Assembly (NCBI GenBank): GCA_002719955.1
Contig: PBFW01000045.1
Location: forward strand, 1 to 64,000
Origin: Deltaproteobacteria bacterium
GTDB lineage: Bacteria; Myxococcota_A; UBA9160; UBA4427
Reading direction: 5' to 3'
DNA length: 64,000 bases
In this document: positions 28,320 through 37,193 of the stretch, one piece after another
How positions within the stretch are numbered: position 1 is the stretch's first letter
How the letters are laid out: every line of letters starts with the position of its first letter
Notes under the pieces: generated by a model
Seen by the model: the letters and a program-made list of their open reading frames with translations, nothing else
The model's database searches: none
What the model was told of the DNA's origin: nothing
Position numbers and translations under genes: made by a program

Positions 28320-29711
28320 TCAAGAGGCCGCTTCGAGCACCCGCCCCGCATCCACGTGGATCGGAGTCTTCGCATCGTTGAGGAGCTGGACCTCGCCTTT
28401 GACGACGACATTCGCCCCGAAGGAGTAGTCGCCCGACACGACGAATCGTCGACATTTGGCGAGCGAGGGGGGGCCTTCGGGAAAGCGCGCTGCGAGGGCC
28501 TCGACGCAGCCGAAGAATCTCACATCCAGATCGATCACGCAGTTCGCGTATCGTTCCGGATGGCTGGCGACCAGCCGATGATCGTCGGTCAATTCGAAGG
28601 CGTCGGACCACACCGCCAACAGATCGTTCGTCGTCTTGACGGGCGAGAACCGATCCCGGGGGACGACGAGCGCTCGGGCCCCCTCGAAGCATTCGATCGC
28701 GGAACCCAGGGCGGTCTCGAGCTGATAGCAACGGGGGCTCGAATCGTTCTTCGGCGAGATCGCCTTTTCGTTGCAGATGACGGAAAGCGGAAGACCTTGG
28801 GGATGACGATCGAAAAGATCCGAGAGCGCCTGGAGATCGACCCAGAGATTATTCGTGTTGAAATACGGGTGCTTCGAAACATCCTCGAACTCGTTCCGTT
28901 CGTCGGCCGGACATTGTGCGACCTCCCGCAGGATCAGTTGGCCATCGCGCTCGGCGAGGTGGCCACCCTTGCGATCCGCATCGGTTCTCGCTGCGACCTC
29001 CATCGCGAAGGGAATCCGATTCTGCACCATCCATCCGAGAATTCGCGGATCGAGAATTGCCCCCAGATTATCCGCGTTCGAAATGAATGCGTAACGGATG
29101 CCCTTGCGGAGCAACCGTTCCAACATCCCCGAAGACTTCAGCGCGACATAAAGATCCCCATGTCCCGGCGGGCACCATTCGAGCTCCGAATCTTCGGGCC
29201 ACTCGACCGGCTCCCACGATTCCGCGTCGATTCGCGGGACCTTGTTCTGTAGAAAATCCAGTGGAAGATCCAGGGCGAGGCCCTCATATCTGGACAGCGC
29301 CGCGAGCGAGTCCTCGCGCGTTCGAAAGCTGTTCATGACCAGAAAGGGGATCTCGCTCCCCCATCGAGATCGCTGGGCGAGTACCTGTCGAGCGATCAGA
29401 TCGAGAAAGGTCAGACCGGGGCGAACCTCGAGAAGGCTCTTCGCCTTCGAGAGCCCCATGCTCGTCCCCAGGCCCCCATTGAGCTTGATGACAACAGTTC
29501 GGAACATCGCCCTCTGGCCGAACTCCTCGAAGCCACAGAGCTGATCCAGGGAGTCGAGTCCTCCGACGGGAGCGATCGAACATTCAGGAATCTCAGTTTC
29601 ACCCGTGTCGGCCACGAACCGGAGGGCTCGCAAGAAGCCCTCCGTCGCAAGCGCCGGCATTCCGGCCTTTTTCATCTTCTCGGCAAACAGCCCCACGCGT
29701 TTCTCATCCAT
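28320..29711 (-). CDS. UTP-glucose-1-phosphate uridylyltransferase, eukaryotic (UDPGP) type
   Basis: A 463-residue protein of the UDPGP family, the eukaryotic form of UDP-glucose pyrophosphorylase rather than the bacterial GalU type. The nucleotide-binding signature KLNGGLGTSMGLSKAKSLLE is intact, followed by FLVMNSFRTREDSL, EWCPPGHGDLY, YAFISNADNLGA and FNTNNLWVDL. The C-terminal part SGDYSFGANVVVKGEV is the start of the left-handed beta-helix. The ATG at 29711 has GAGGA upstream. It makes UDP-glucose for polysaccharide or glycolipid synthesis. It is flanked by catabolic genes with no obvious link. Confidence 0.93.
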   Translation of the reverse strand: MDEKRVGLFAEKMKKAGMPALATEGFLRALRFVADTGETEIPECSIAPVGGLDSLDQLCGFEEFGQRAMFRTVVIKLNGGLGTSMGLSKAKSLLEVRPGLTFLDLIARQVLAQRSRWGSEIPFLVMNSFRTREDSLAALSRYEGLALDLPLDFLQNKVPRIDAESWEPVEWPEDSELEWCPPGHGDLYVALKSSGMLERLLRKGIRYAFISNADNLGAILDPRILGWMVQNRIPFAMEVAARTDADRKGGHLAERDGQLILREVAQCPADERNEFEDVSKHPYFNTNNLWVDLQALSDLFDRHPQGLPLSVICNEKAISPKNDSSPRCYQLETALGSAIECFEGARALVVPRDRFSPVKTTNDLLAVWSDAFELTDDHRLVASHPERYANCVIDLDVRFFGCVEALAARFPEGPPSLAKCRRFVVSGDYSFGANVVVKGEVQLLNDAKTPIHVDAGRVLEAAS

Positions 29712-30100
29712 CGTATTCCTCACGGCGCACCGGTCTGCCAGCCCTCCGGTGGCAGCCCCGCTCTTCCCCTGATCGTCCGATGCGGGTCCGAGCTTTCGAT
29801 CGATTTGGGAGACCACCTGCACCCGATGTGTGTCGTCGATTTAGCGCATATGGGGCCCCTCGCGTGCGTTTTGTGCCAGGGCATCGGACAGGAACGCGTC
29901 GATGCGCATTTCCCGCGCACTCCACGAGCAACGCGCGCTCGTGGGGCGCCCTCCGTGCCCCAGACTTCGCGTGCCCAGCACACCGACCGCGATGGGCGGC
30001 AATCGAGGGAAGCCCGCGATCCCACACCCGCGCCCGGCCCGAACTCGCTAGGATTTGGTTCCAGCGCGGCTGCCTCGCAGCTGAGATCGGAAGGCCGCCC
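29712..30100. other. Divergent promoter region between the UDPGP gene and P450
   Basis: About 390 bp with no supported gene, although the rightward frame into the P450 is open. A stem CTGCCA-N9-TGGCAG (29735-29755) lies in the leader of the UDPGP gene. A TAGGAT hexamer at 30049-30054 is a possible -10 box for the P450. The strong inverted repeat at 29922-29944 is listed separately. Confidence 0.5.
29922..29944. promoter_or_regulatory. 8-bp inverted repeat, possible operator
   Basis: CCACGAGC-AACGCGC-GCTCGTGG is a perfect 8-bp inverted repeat with a 7-nt spacer midway between two divergent starts. It could be a regulator-binding site controlling the P450. Confidence 0.4.
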
Positions 30101-31267
30101 ATGGGCGCATCGGACGAATTCGAATACGACCCCTTCGCAGCGAATTTTCACGATCGATCCCACGAAATCTATCGCCACTTACGAGACGAGCATCCGCTCT
30201 ATCATAACCGGGAGCGGGGATTCTGGGCGATTTCGCGATTCGAAGACGTGCGCCAGGCCGCGATCGAAATTGAAGCGCTGACCACCGAGACCATCGAAGA
30301 AGCCGCTTCCTTGCTCCCGATGCTCAACTTCCTCGATCCGCCGCGCCACAATCGACTTCGGGCATTGGTCTCGCGTGGATTCACGAGCCGTCGCGTGAGC
30401 GAGATGGAACCGCATCTCCGGCGGATCGCGGGTGCGCTCCTCGACGAGCTCGCTGGACGCGAGGAATGCGATCTCGTCGAAGACTTCGCAACCCCCCTAC
30501 CCGGCCGGATCATCGCCGAGATGATCGGCGTCCCCCTCGATCGGCGGGAGACCTTCCTGGGACACACGCGAAAGATGATCGCGACGAACCCCGAGAGCAC
30601 GATCGCCGAAGCGATCCGTGAGCCCTCGGACCGAATCTACGAAGAGTTCGGCCGGCTCCTCGAAGAACGCCGCGGCGAGCCGCGAGACGATCTGATGTCG
30701 GCCCTGATCGATGCCGAGATCGATAACGAAGGACTGCTCGACGACGAAATTCTCGGTTTCTGTTACCAGCTGATCGTAGCCGGCAATGACTCCACGACTT
30801 CGCTGATCGGAAACGGCGCCGTCCTGCTCGCCAATCACCCCGACCAGAGAAAGCGCCTGGTCGAGGACCCCGCGAAGATTCCGAATGCCGTCGAGGAGAT
30901 GCTCCGCTTCGAATCGCCCGCGCAGGCACTCCCTCGCCAGTCGAGAAGACCCTATTCGCTTCACGGCAAGACGATTCCAGCGGACCAACGCGTCTTGCTC
31001 GTATGGGCGGCCGCCAACCGCGATGACCGCGAATTCGAGGAGCCCGAGCGATTCGACATCACGCGGTCGATCACGCGCCACATCGCATTCGGCCACGGCG
31101 TCCATTTCTGCCTCGGGGCTTCCCTCGCCCGCCTCGAAGCGCGAATCGCCTTCGAGACCCTCCTCGAACGCCATCCGAATTATCGACTCATCGAGGAGCC
31201 GGGCTGGATCCCCTCGCGTTGGGCGCGCGCCCACAAAGAAATCCGAATCGCCCTGCCCGACTCCTGA
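30101..31267 (+). CDS. Cytochrome P450
   Basis: A 388-residue soluble bacterial P450 that inserts oxygen into a C-H bond using electrons from ferredoxin partners, none of which is encoded nearby. The I-helix oxygen-activation motif is AGNDSTTSL (about residues 226-234), with Asn-Asp for the usual Glu/Asp-Thr context. The K-helix E-x-x-R is EEMLR (about 264) and the haem loop is FGHGVHFCLGASLA with cysteine near residue 336. The ATG at 30101 has GGAAGG upstream; the longer open frame is unconserved. The fold resembles CYP families acting on terpenoids or steroids, but the substrate is not deducible. Confidence 0.94.
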   Translation: MGASDEFEYDPFAANFHDRSHEIYRHLRDEHPLYHNRERGFWAISRFEDVRQAAIEIEALTTETIEEAASLLPMLNFLDPPRHNRLRALVSRGFTSRRVSEMEPHLRRIAGALLDELAGREECDLVEDFATPLPGRIIAEMIGVPLDRRETFLGHTRKMIATNPESTIAEAIREPSDRIYEEFGRLLEERRGEPRDDLMSALIDAEIDNEGLLDDEILGFCYQLIVAGNDSTTSLIGNGAVLLANHPDQRKRLVEDPAKIPNAVEEMLRFESPAQALPRQSRRPYSLHGKTIPADQRVLLVWAAANRDDREFEEPERFDITRSITRHIAFGHGVHFCLGASLARLEARIAFETLLERHPNYRLIEEPGWIPSRWARAHKEIRIALPDS

Positions 31268-31291
31268 GCAGCGCTGCGATCACGAGACGAG

Positions 31292-31417
31292 TCAGCTCGT
31301 CGACGCCAGAAGGCTTGCGATCGTTTCCTGATCGACGCCGGCCTTGGCGAGCACGTCCGCGGTATCCGCAGTCAGGACCGGCACCGGATTGGTTCCCAGC
31401 ATGTCATGACCCGACAT
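31292..31417 (-). pseudogene. Remnant of a CaiB/BaiF CoA-transferase C-terminus
   Basis: A 41-codon minus-strand stretch ending in TGA encodes NPVPVLTADTADVLAKAG followed by VDQETIASL. It resembles the closing segment of class III CoA-transferases (PxLGxHTDEVLxExGxSxEEIxxL). Upstream in the same frame a stop appears within about 45 nt and no ribosome-binding site is seen. The likely reading is a decayed gene tail left downstream of the hydrolase at 31507. The match is by eye, so a chance small ORF is possible. Confidence 0.45.
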
Positions 31418-31506
31418 CTCAACAGCCGGCGCCCATTCCGATACCGCTCAACCGCACCCGAAAAATACACGTCTCGATCCAGATGTCGGCGTTCTCCAGC
31501 CGTGAA

Positions 31507-32523
31507 CTAGAGCGCCTCCAACCGATACACCCGCGTCGCCGTCCCCCGAAAAAGCGCTTCCTTCTCATCCTCGGAATATGCGGCCGCAATCTTTTTGAAT
31601 CCGTTCCAGAGCACGTCATAGGACAACGAGAGTTTGTCGACGGGAAAATTGCTCTCGAACATGCAGCGGTCCGGACCGAAGACCTGCAGCGCATGATCGT
31701 AGTAGCGCGCGTAGGTCGCAACGAATTCGTCCGAGGATGGTGGATTCTCGCGCGCTTCCAACCCGAATCCACACCAGGGCATGGCGAGTCCGCCGAGCTT
31801 CATGAAGGTATTCGGACAGCTCGCCACTTCGCTCACATTCTTCTGCCATTCGGGGAAGATCTCGTCGTGTCTGCCGGCATAGGGACCAGCACCCAGGGGC
31901 GAGCCGAGATGGTTGACGATGATCGGGGTCTCGTCGAAGGCACGCGCCAGCTCAGCGACCGAGGGCAGCTGCGAGTGGTATTGGTGGGCATCGAAGACGA
32001 GCCCGCGCTTCGCCAGTTCCGCAAAACCGGCGCGAAAACTGCTCTCGCGATAGAAGTTCATATTCGTAGGCGGGTCCGCATTATCGACCTCCGGACTCGC
32101 ATCCCAGAGCCCCATATCGCGCACGCCCCGAAAAATCGGACTCGCTTCGAGGTGGGCATCCAGCGTCTCAGCGGCCAACGCACCGTTATAGAGCTGACCA
32201 TCGCCAATCATCCCGGAGATCCGAAATGAGCCCGGGGGAGCCTGCTCGGCCTCCTTCGCCAGGTCGAGGACCCACGCGGATTCGCCGATCGGTCGGAGAT
32301 GCTCCGGCCCGTCCTTCCGGTAACCCTCCTCGCATTCCATGAACACGACCTGCTGGACATTATGCCCGGTCGCATCCCTCTGAAGATCTGCGAGCTGGTA
32401 ATGCGGGAAGATCTCGTTCTCGACGAAGAAATGAAAATGCGGATCGACAATCGCCCGTTCGGGCTCGAGAATGTCCTCCTTGGTCCGCGCCAACCAGGCC
32501 TCCCGAAGTACCAGCCCCCCCAT
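31507..32523 (-). CDS. Amidohydrolase family 2 / lactonase-like TIM-barrel hydrolase
   Basis: A 338-residue protein with an intact metal motif AIVDPHFHFF (HxH) near residue 25. Downstream are VVFMECEEGYRKDGPEHLRP, RGVRDMGLWDASPE, LVFDAHQYHSQLPSVAELAR, PIIVNHLGSPLGAG and MFESNFPVDKLSLSYDVLWN. This pattern fits the 2-pyrone-4,6-dicarboxylate lactonase-like group. The ATG at 32523 has AGGAGAG upstream. The zinc alcohol dehydrogenase lies 46 nt upstream on the same strand, so the two probably form an operon. Confidence 0.88.
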   Translation of the reverse strand: MGGLVLREAWLARTKEDILEPERAIVDPHFHFFVENEIFPHYQLADLQRDATGHNVQQVVFMECEEGYRKDGPEHLRPIGESAWVLDLAKEAEQAPPGSFRISGMIGDGQLYNGALAAETLDAHLEASPIFRGVRDMGLWDASPEVDNADPPTNMNFYRESSFRAGFAELAKRGLVFDAHQYHSQLPSVAELARAFDETPIIVNHLGSPLGAGPYAGRHDEIFPEWQKNVSEVASCPNTFMKLGGLAMPWCGFGLEARENPPSSDEFVATYARYYDHALQVFGPDRCMFESNFPVDKLSLSYDVLWNGFKKIAAAYSEDEKEALFRGTATRVYRLEAL

Positions 32524-32569
32524 CGATTCTCTCCTTCCCCGCTCGGCGCCTGTGACCCGGAAAACCCGA

Positions 32570-33649
32570 TCAGAAATTGATGATGCTGCGCGCCACATCG
32601 CCCCTTCGTAGGGCCTCGAAACCCTCGTTGATCTCATCGAGTCGGAGCGTTCGAGAGACCAGCTCGTCCAGCTTCAACCGGCCCTGCAAATAGAGGTTTG
32701 CATACATCGGCATATCGATCCGAAAGCGCGTCGAGCCCATGACCGAGCCCTGGATCTTGCGCTCCGCCAGGAGGGCTACGCCCTGTAACTCGATCGTCGT
32801 ACCGATCGGGATCATCCCGATCACCGTCGCGGTGCCGCCAACGCCCAGCATGTTGAAGCATTGCTCGGCCGTCTGCTTGAGTCCGACCGCCTCGATCGCA
32901 TGATCGACGCCACCCCGGGTCAATTCCAGGATCGTGCCCACGGCGTCCACTTCACTGGCATCGACCGTATCGGTCGCACCAAATACTCGGGAAAGTTCCA
33001 GCTTGTCCGACAGGCGATCGACGGCGATCACCCGTTCCGCACCCGCGATTCGCGCGCCCTGGATCGCGTTCAATCCGATTCCGCCACAACCCACGACCGC
33101 GATCGTGTCTCCGGGTCCCACCTTCGCCGTCCTCTGAACAGCGCCGACCCCCGTCACCACCGAGCATCCGAGCAGCGCCGCCTTGTCCAGGGGTAGATCC
33201 TCGGTGATCTTCACGATCGCTTTTTCGTGGACGAGCATCTGTTCAGCATAACATGAAAGATCGTTGAACTGGTGAATACGGTCACCCTTCCGTGACAGAC
33301 GAGGCGTGTCTCCCGGCGCTCGAACGAGACCTTCGTGAGCACAGAGATGAGGGTTTCCGCGAAAGCATTGCCGGCAATCTCCACAGGACATCGAAACGCA
33401 GGTGATCACGTGATCGCCGGGAGCGACATAATTCACGTCGGAGCCAACGGCCTCGACGACCCCGGACGCCTCGTGCCCAAGCACCGTCGGGCATTCACAG
33501 GGGTATTTGCCTTCCTGGAAATGCAGATCGCTGTGGCACACACCCGCGGTGGCCGTGCGGATCAGCACCTCGTTGGCGCGGGGCTTGTCGGTCTCGAGAT
33601 CCATGATCTCGAGCGACTCGTTCACTTCCGTGAGGACCGCGGCTCGCAT
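32570..33649 (-). CDS. Zinc-dependent alcohol dehydrogenase
   Basis: A 359-residue class III/AdhC-like medium-chain dehydrogenase. The catalytic zinc ligands are in GVCHSDLHFQEG and LGHEASGVVEAVG; the structural zinc cysteines occur as C-x2-C-x2-C-x7-C in MSCGDCRQCFRGNPHLC; the NAD loop is VVGCGGIGLNAIQGARIAGA. It oxidises an alcohol to an aldehyde or ketone. GGAGGA lies 6 nt before the ATG at 33649; a GTG six bases upstream abuts the Shine-Dalgarno and is unlikely. It is divergent from the esterase at 33876 and upstream of the lactonase-like gene. Confidence 0.93.
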   Translation of the reverse strand: MRAAVLTEVNESLEIMDLETDKPRANEVLIRTATAGVCHSDLHFQEGKYPCECPTVLGHEASGVVEAVGSDVNYVAPGDHVITCVSMSCGDCRQCFRGNPHLCAHEGLVRAPGDTPRLSRKGDRIHQFNDLSCYAEQMLVHEKAIVKITEDLPLDKAALLGCSVVTGVGAVQRTAKVGPGDTIAVVGCGGIGLNAIQGARIAGAERVIAVDRLSDKLELSRVFGATDTVDASEVDAVGTILELTRGGVDHAIEAVGLKQTAEQCFNMLGVGGTATVIGMIPIGTTIELQGVALLAERKIQGSVMGSTRFRIDMPMYANLYLQGRLKLDELVSRTLRLDEINEGFEALRRGDVARSIINF

Positions 33650-33875
33650 GAGCACTCCTCCTTCTGCTCGCTCAATGGTTTCGATCGGGTTGAACCGGAT
33701 TCTATACCAAGATGACCAGAAAACGTGGGAAGGAAAGATGCCAGGAGGGGTCAGGAACCGTGCTCTCGGATGGAAGGACCCCGTCTATGAAAATAGAGGC
33801 GTCCGGCACCCTTCGAATTTGTACAATCAAGGCCCCACACTCTTCCTCTCCGACCCTCAGTGGAGCACACGAATC

Positions 33876-34763
33876 ATGCCCGGCACCGAGATCAAGACCG
33901 TCATCAACATGTTGCGAGCCAACCCGATGATGGAGGGCGAAGTCCTCGAAATGCGCGCCGGTATGAACGCCGCGACCGCCGTAGCCCCACCGCCGGAAAA
34001 CGCGACGATCCAGATCGTCGACGCGGGCGGCGCACCCGCAGAATGGACCGATGCCGAGGGAGTCAGCGGAGATGCCGCCTTCGTCTACCTCCACGGAGGG
34101 GGCTACACGATGGGAAATCTCGACTCCCATCGAAACCTGGTGGCTGGGCTCTCCCGCGCAGCCGGCATTCGGGCGCTCTCGGTCGATTACGGACTCGCGC
34201 CGGAAAACCCCTTTCCCAAGGCCGTCGAGGACGCGGTGGATGCCGTGAAATACGTGCACGCCCAGGGCATCGCTCCCAACCGCGTCATCGTCGCAGGGGA
34301 TTCGGCTGGCGGGGGACTGACCGCGGCGACGCTCATCTCCCTTCGCGATCGAGGGATCGCCCAGCCCGCCGCGGGAGTGCTGATCTCGCCCTGGCTCGAC
34401 CTGACCCAATCCGGCGCGACCATGGAAAGCCACGCCGCCGCGGACCCGATGGTCTCCGGGGCCCTGCTCGGGAAATGTGCCGCTGCCTATCTCGCCGGAC
34501 AGGACGCCAGGACACCGCTCGCCTCTCCGCTCTTCGCCGATCTGACGGGCCTCCCACCGCTGCTGATCCACGTCGGGACGGCCGAGGTCCTGCTCGACGA
34601 TTCCCGTCGCTTCCATGCCGCGGCGAGCAAGGCCGGCGTCGATTCGATTCTCGAGGAGTGGGACGAAATGATTCACGTCTGGCATACCTTCTCCGCGATG
34701 CTCCCCGAAGCTCAGCAGGCGGTCGATCGAATCGGAGCATTCGTGAAGGAACGGCTCGGCTGA
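33876..34763 (+). CDS. Alpha/beta hydrolase, hormone-sensitive lipase family
   Basis: A 295-residue HSL-family (family IV) esterase. The oxyanion motif HGGG is at about residues 73-76, the nucleophile elbow GDSAGGG at about 140-146, a candidate acid Asp in HVGTAEVLLDDS, and the catalytic His in EMIHVWH near 265. ATG 33876 gives the usual N-terminus (EIKTVINMLRANP); the frame is open further upstream but unconserved. A TACAAT -10-like box lies at 33822-33827. It hydrolyses a short-chain or terpenoid ester. The molybdopterin enzyme follows after 37 nt. Confidence 0.92.
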   Translation: MPGTEIKTVINMLRANPMMEGEVLEMRAGMNAATAVAPPPENATIQIVDAGGAPAEWTDAEGVSGDAAFVYLHGGGYTMGNLDSHRNLVAGLSRAAGIRALSVDYGLAPENPFPKAVEDAVDAVKYVHAQGIAPNRVIVAGDSAGGGLTAATLISLRDRGIAQPAAGVLISPWLDLTQSGATMESHAAADPMVSGALLGKCAAAYLAGQDARTPLASPLFADLTGLPPLLIHVGTAEVLLDDSRRFHAAASKAGVDSILEEWDEMIHVWHTFSAMLPEAQQAVDRIGAFVKERLG

Positions 34764-34800
34764 GCGAACCCACGGTCTCGCCCATCTCCGGAGGCCCAAC

Positions 34801-36996
34801 GTGAGTCTCGAAACGAAGATCACCTTCTGTCGCATCTGCGAGGCGACGTGCGGACTCGAAGTCGACGTGGAGCAGGGGCGTGTCGTCGACATCCGGCCCG
34901 ACAAGAAGCACGTCGTCAGCCGAGGATATGCCTGCGTGAAGGGCACGCGCTGGAAGGCCACCCAGCACAGCCCTGACCGCTTGCTTCACCCGATGAAGCG
35001 GCGCGGTGAGGCGTGGGAGGAGATCTCCTGGGACCAGGCGATCCGCGAGATCGGCGCCAAGATCCGGGCCCTGATCGCCAAACACGGCCCGAATACCCTC
35101 GCGCATTTTGTCGGGTCTGCCGGCGGAGCGATCCTGATGTCTCCCATGTTTCGCGTCGCGCTCTACGAGGCCCTCGGGACCCGGCGAATGTATGGAACCG
35201 GGACCTGCGACACGATGAACAAGTTTCGCGTGAACGGCGAGATGTATGGCTCAGCGATGCGGCTCATGTATCCCGATGTAGACAACGCGTCGTTCATGAT
35301 GGTGCTCGGAGCGAATCCCGCGGTCTCGGGCAATACCCTCTACCACCTCCCTCGCTCTCAGGAACGGCTGGCGGCGATTGTCAAAGGGGGCGGGCGCGTC
35401 GTCTTCGTCAACCCGCGCCGGATCGAAACCGCCGCGGCGGGTGAGCATCTCTTCATTCGCCCAGATACCGACGTCTTCTTCCTCGCGGCCTTCGCGAACG
35501 AACTGATTCACAAGGGCCACGTCGACCGCGAGCGGGTCGACCAATATATGCTCGGCTTCGAAAAGCTCTGCAATGCGGTCAAAACCTGGACCCCCGAACG
35601 GCAGGCTGAGGTGACCGGCATCCCCGCCGAGACGCTCCGAAATCTCGTCCGAGCCCATTCGCAGGCCAGCGCGCGCGGGGGCCCGGGGCAAAGGGGTGCG
35701 GCGCTCTATATGGCGACGGGCGTGAATCAGGGGCGCAGCGGTTCACCCTGCTTCTGGCTCCTCGAAGCCATCAACGCGATTAGCGGCAACCTCGATCGCC
35801 ACGGCGGCACGCTCCTCGGAAGCGGCCTCGTCGACATGGCCGAAGCGATGGGCGAATTGGGACTCCGCTTCGATCGCGAAGACGGACTCCCGACGGTGTC
35901 GGGTATTCAGCCTTCGGGAATGCTCGCAGACGATATCCTGGGCGATGCGCCCGACCGCGTGACCGCGATGATCGTCGAGGCAAGCAACCCTCTCCTCGCT
36001 TGCAGCAACCCCAACGGCCGACTCGACGAGGCATTCGAAAGTCTTGAGCTGCTCGTGAGCATCGACATCTTTCGCAACGAGGTCGGCAGCCTCGCTCATT
36101 ATGTGCTGCCCGCCCAGACCTGGATGGAACGACCCGAAATCCCCTATGCGCTCCAGAGTTTCGCCGGCGCCTGTGCCACGCCCTACCTCATCTATGCCGA
36201 TCCCGTTCTCGAGGCACCGCCCGACGTGCGGCCGGAATGGTGGATCTATGTTCGGCTCGCAGACGCGCTCGGCGCGACCCTCTTCGACAGGAAACCGCTG
36301 AGTTTCGCTGCAAAGATCTATGCTCGATTCTGCTTTACGAAACTCGGCCGCCTCCTCCCGGGACCCGAGAAATTTCTCGATGGGATGCTCAAGAACGCAA
36401 AGATGCCTGGCATCAAGGAAATGAACGAAAAACATCGCCATGGTCTCCTACTACCGCCTAACGATGGGGGGAATTTCCTCGGAACCGAGCGCGTTCTCAC
36501 GAAACACAAAAAGGTCGATCTCGCTCCCAGCCCCGTGGTGGAGGCGTTCAGCGGCTCCGTCGAGGACCTCTATCGGGACGAGGTCGCGAACCGGGACCGC
36601 CTCAAGCTGATCGGCCTGAGACAGATCAAACGAATGAACAGTGCGTCCTCCAACAACGAGGCACTCGTCCAGGAGACGACGAATTTCGCATACCTGAACC
36701 CCGAGGATGCCGAGCGGATCGGAGTCACCAACGGGGAACCCGTCGATGTGCGTTCGAGACACGGGCGAATCCGGATTCCCGTGCGGATCTCGGATGAGAT
36801 GATGCCCCGAACGGTTGCGATCCCGCAGTGCTGGGGCCACGCCGGGGCCGAGGGTCTACCCCATGCAGCCGCCCACCCTGGTGTCAATTCGAACCTGCTC
36901 GCCGGTGACGGTCCCGAAAATATCGAACGTCTCTCGGGGATGTCGCATCTCTCGGGAATCCTGATCGACATAGAACGCGTCCGCACGATCGGTTGA
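34801..36996 (+). CDS. Molybdopterin-dependent oxidoreductase (DMSO reductase superfamily)
   Basis: A 731-residue enzyme binding bis-molybdopterin Mo or W plus one [4Fe-4S] cluster. The cluster cysteines are C10, C13, C17 and C45; GTGTCDTMNKF places a probable metal-ligand cysteine at C136. Later segments: GPGQRGAALYMATGVNQGRSG, EASNPLLACSNPN, and the C-terminal molydop-binding domain (VTNGEPVDVRSRHGRIRIPV). There is no twin-arginine signal, so it is cytoplasmic. GGAGG precedes the GTG start. There is no separate FeS or membrane subunit. Formate, aldehyde or hydration chemistry are all possible. Confidence 0.88.
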   Translation: MSLETKITFCRICEATCGLEVDVEQGRVVDIRPDKKHVVSRGYACVKGTRWKATQHSPDRLLHPMKRRGEAWEEISWDQAIREIGAKIRALIAKHGPNTLAHFVGSAGGAILMSPMFRVALYEALGTRRMYGTGTCDTMNKFRVNGEMYGSAMRLMYPDVDNASFMMVLGANPAVSGNTLYHLPRSQERLAAIVKGGGRVVFVNPRRIETAAAGEHLFIRPDTDVFFLAAFANELIHKGHVDRERVDQYMLGFEKLCNAVKTWTPERQAEVTGIPAETLRNLVRAHSQASARGGPGQRGAALYMATGVNQGRSGSPCFWLLEAINAISGNLDRHGGTLLGSGLVDMAEAMGELGLRFDREDGLPTVSGIQPSGMLADDILGDAPDRVTAMIVEASNPLLACSNPNGRLDEAFESLELLVSIDIFRNEVGSLAHYVLPAQTWMERPEIPYALQSFAGACATPYLIYADPVLEAPPDVRPEWWIYVRLADALGATLFDRKPLSFAAKIYARFCFTKLGRLLPGPEKFLDGMLKNAKMPGIKEMNEKHRHGLLLPPNDGGNFLGTERVLTKHKKVDLAPSPVVEAFSGSVEDLYRDEVANRDRLKLIGLRQIKRMNSASSNNEALVQETTNFAYLNPEDAERIGVTNGEPVDVRSRHGRIRIPVRISDEMMPRTVAIPQCWGHAGAEGLPHAAAHPGVNSNLLAGDGPENIERLSGMSHLSGILIDIERVRTIG

Positions 36997-37014
36997 AATC
37001 CGTTGACCTGCCGA

Positions 37015-37043
37015 ATGACATGGCAGCCAAAGCCCACTAGATT
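37015..37043 (+). promoter_or_regulatory. Candidate sigma-70 promoter
   Basis: ATGACA (37015-37020) and TAGATT (37038-37043) are separated by exactly 17 bp, a good housekeeping promoter for the small ORF at 37092 and the gene coupled to it. Confidence 0.5.
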
Positions 37044-37091
37044 GCAATCATCAATATTCCCCACAGCGCGGCACACAGGAGTAGAACGAAT

Positions 37092-37193
37092 ATGGCGATC
37101 TATGGCCTCTTCGACCGGATTGCCCGGTTCTCCGGTGGCGATCGGCACAACGTCGTGCGCGAACCCGGCGTCTCCTTGGGGGCCACGCGATGA
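37092..37193 (+). CDS. 33-residue small ORF translationally coupled to the next gene
   Basis: A 33-residue ORF (MAIYGLFDRIARFSGGDRHN at the N-terminus) with AGGAG 10 nt upstream. Its TGA overlaps the following ATG as ATGA, and a plausible promoter lies just upstream. The downstream gene has only a poor ribosome-binding site of its own, so passage of ribosomes through this ORF may be needed for its expression. The N-terminal half could form an amphipathic helix. It may be a leader peptide or a small membrane-associated protein. No homologue is known to me. Confidence 0.5.
   Translation: MAIYGLFDRIARFSGGDRHNVVREPGVSLGATR

Noticed and set aside
29780..30100. Extension of the P450 frame 107 codons upstream
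   Set aside because: The extra residues are Arg/Pro-rich without P450 similarity, and ATG 30101 has a ribosome-binding site and a normal P450 N-terminus.
33507..33875. Extension of the HSL-type esterase upstream into the divergent dehydrogenase
   Set aside because: It overlaps the alcohol dehydrogenase coding sequence and lacks conserved features; ATG 33876 gives the standard family start.
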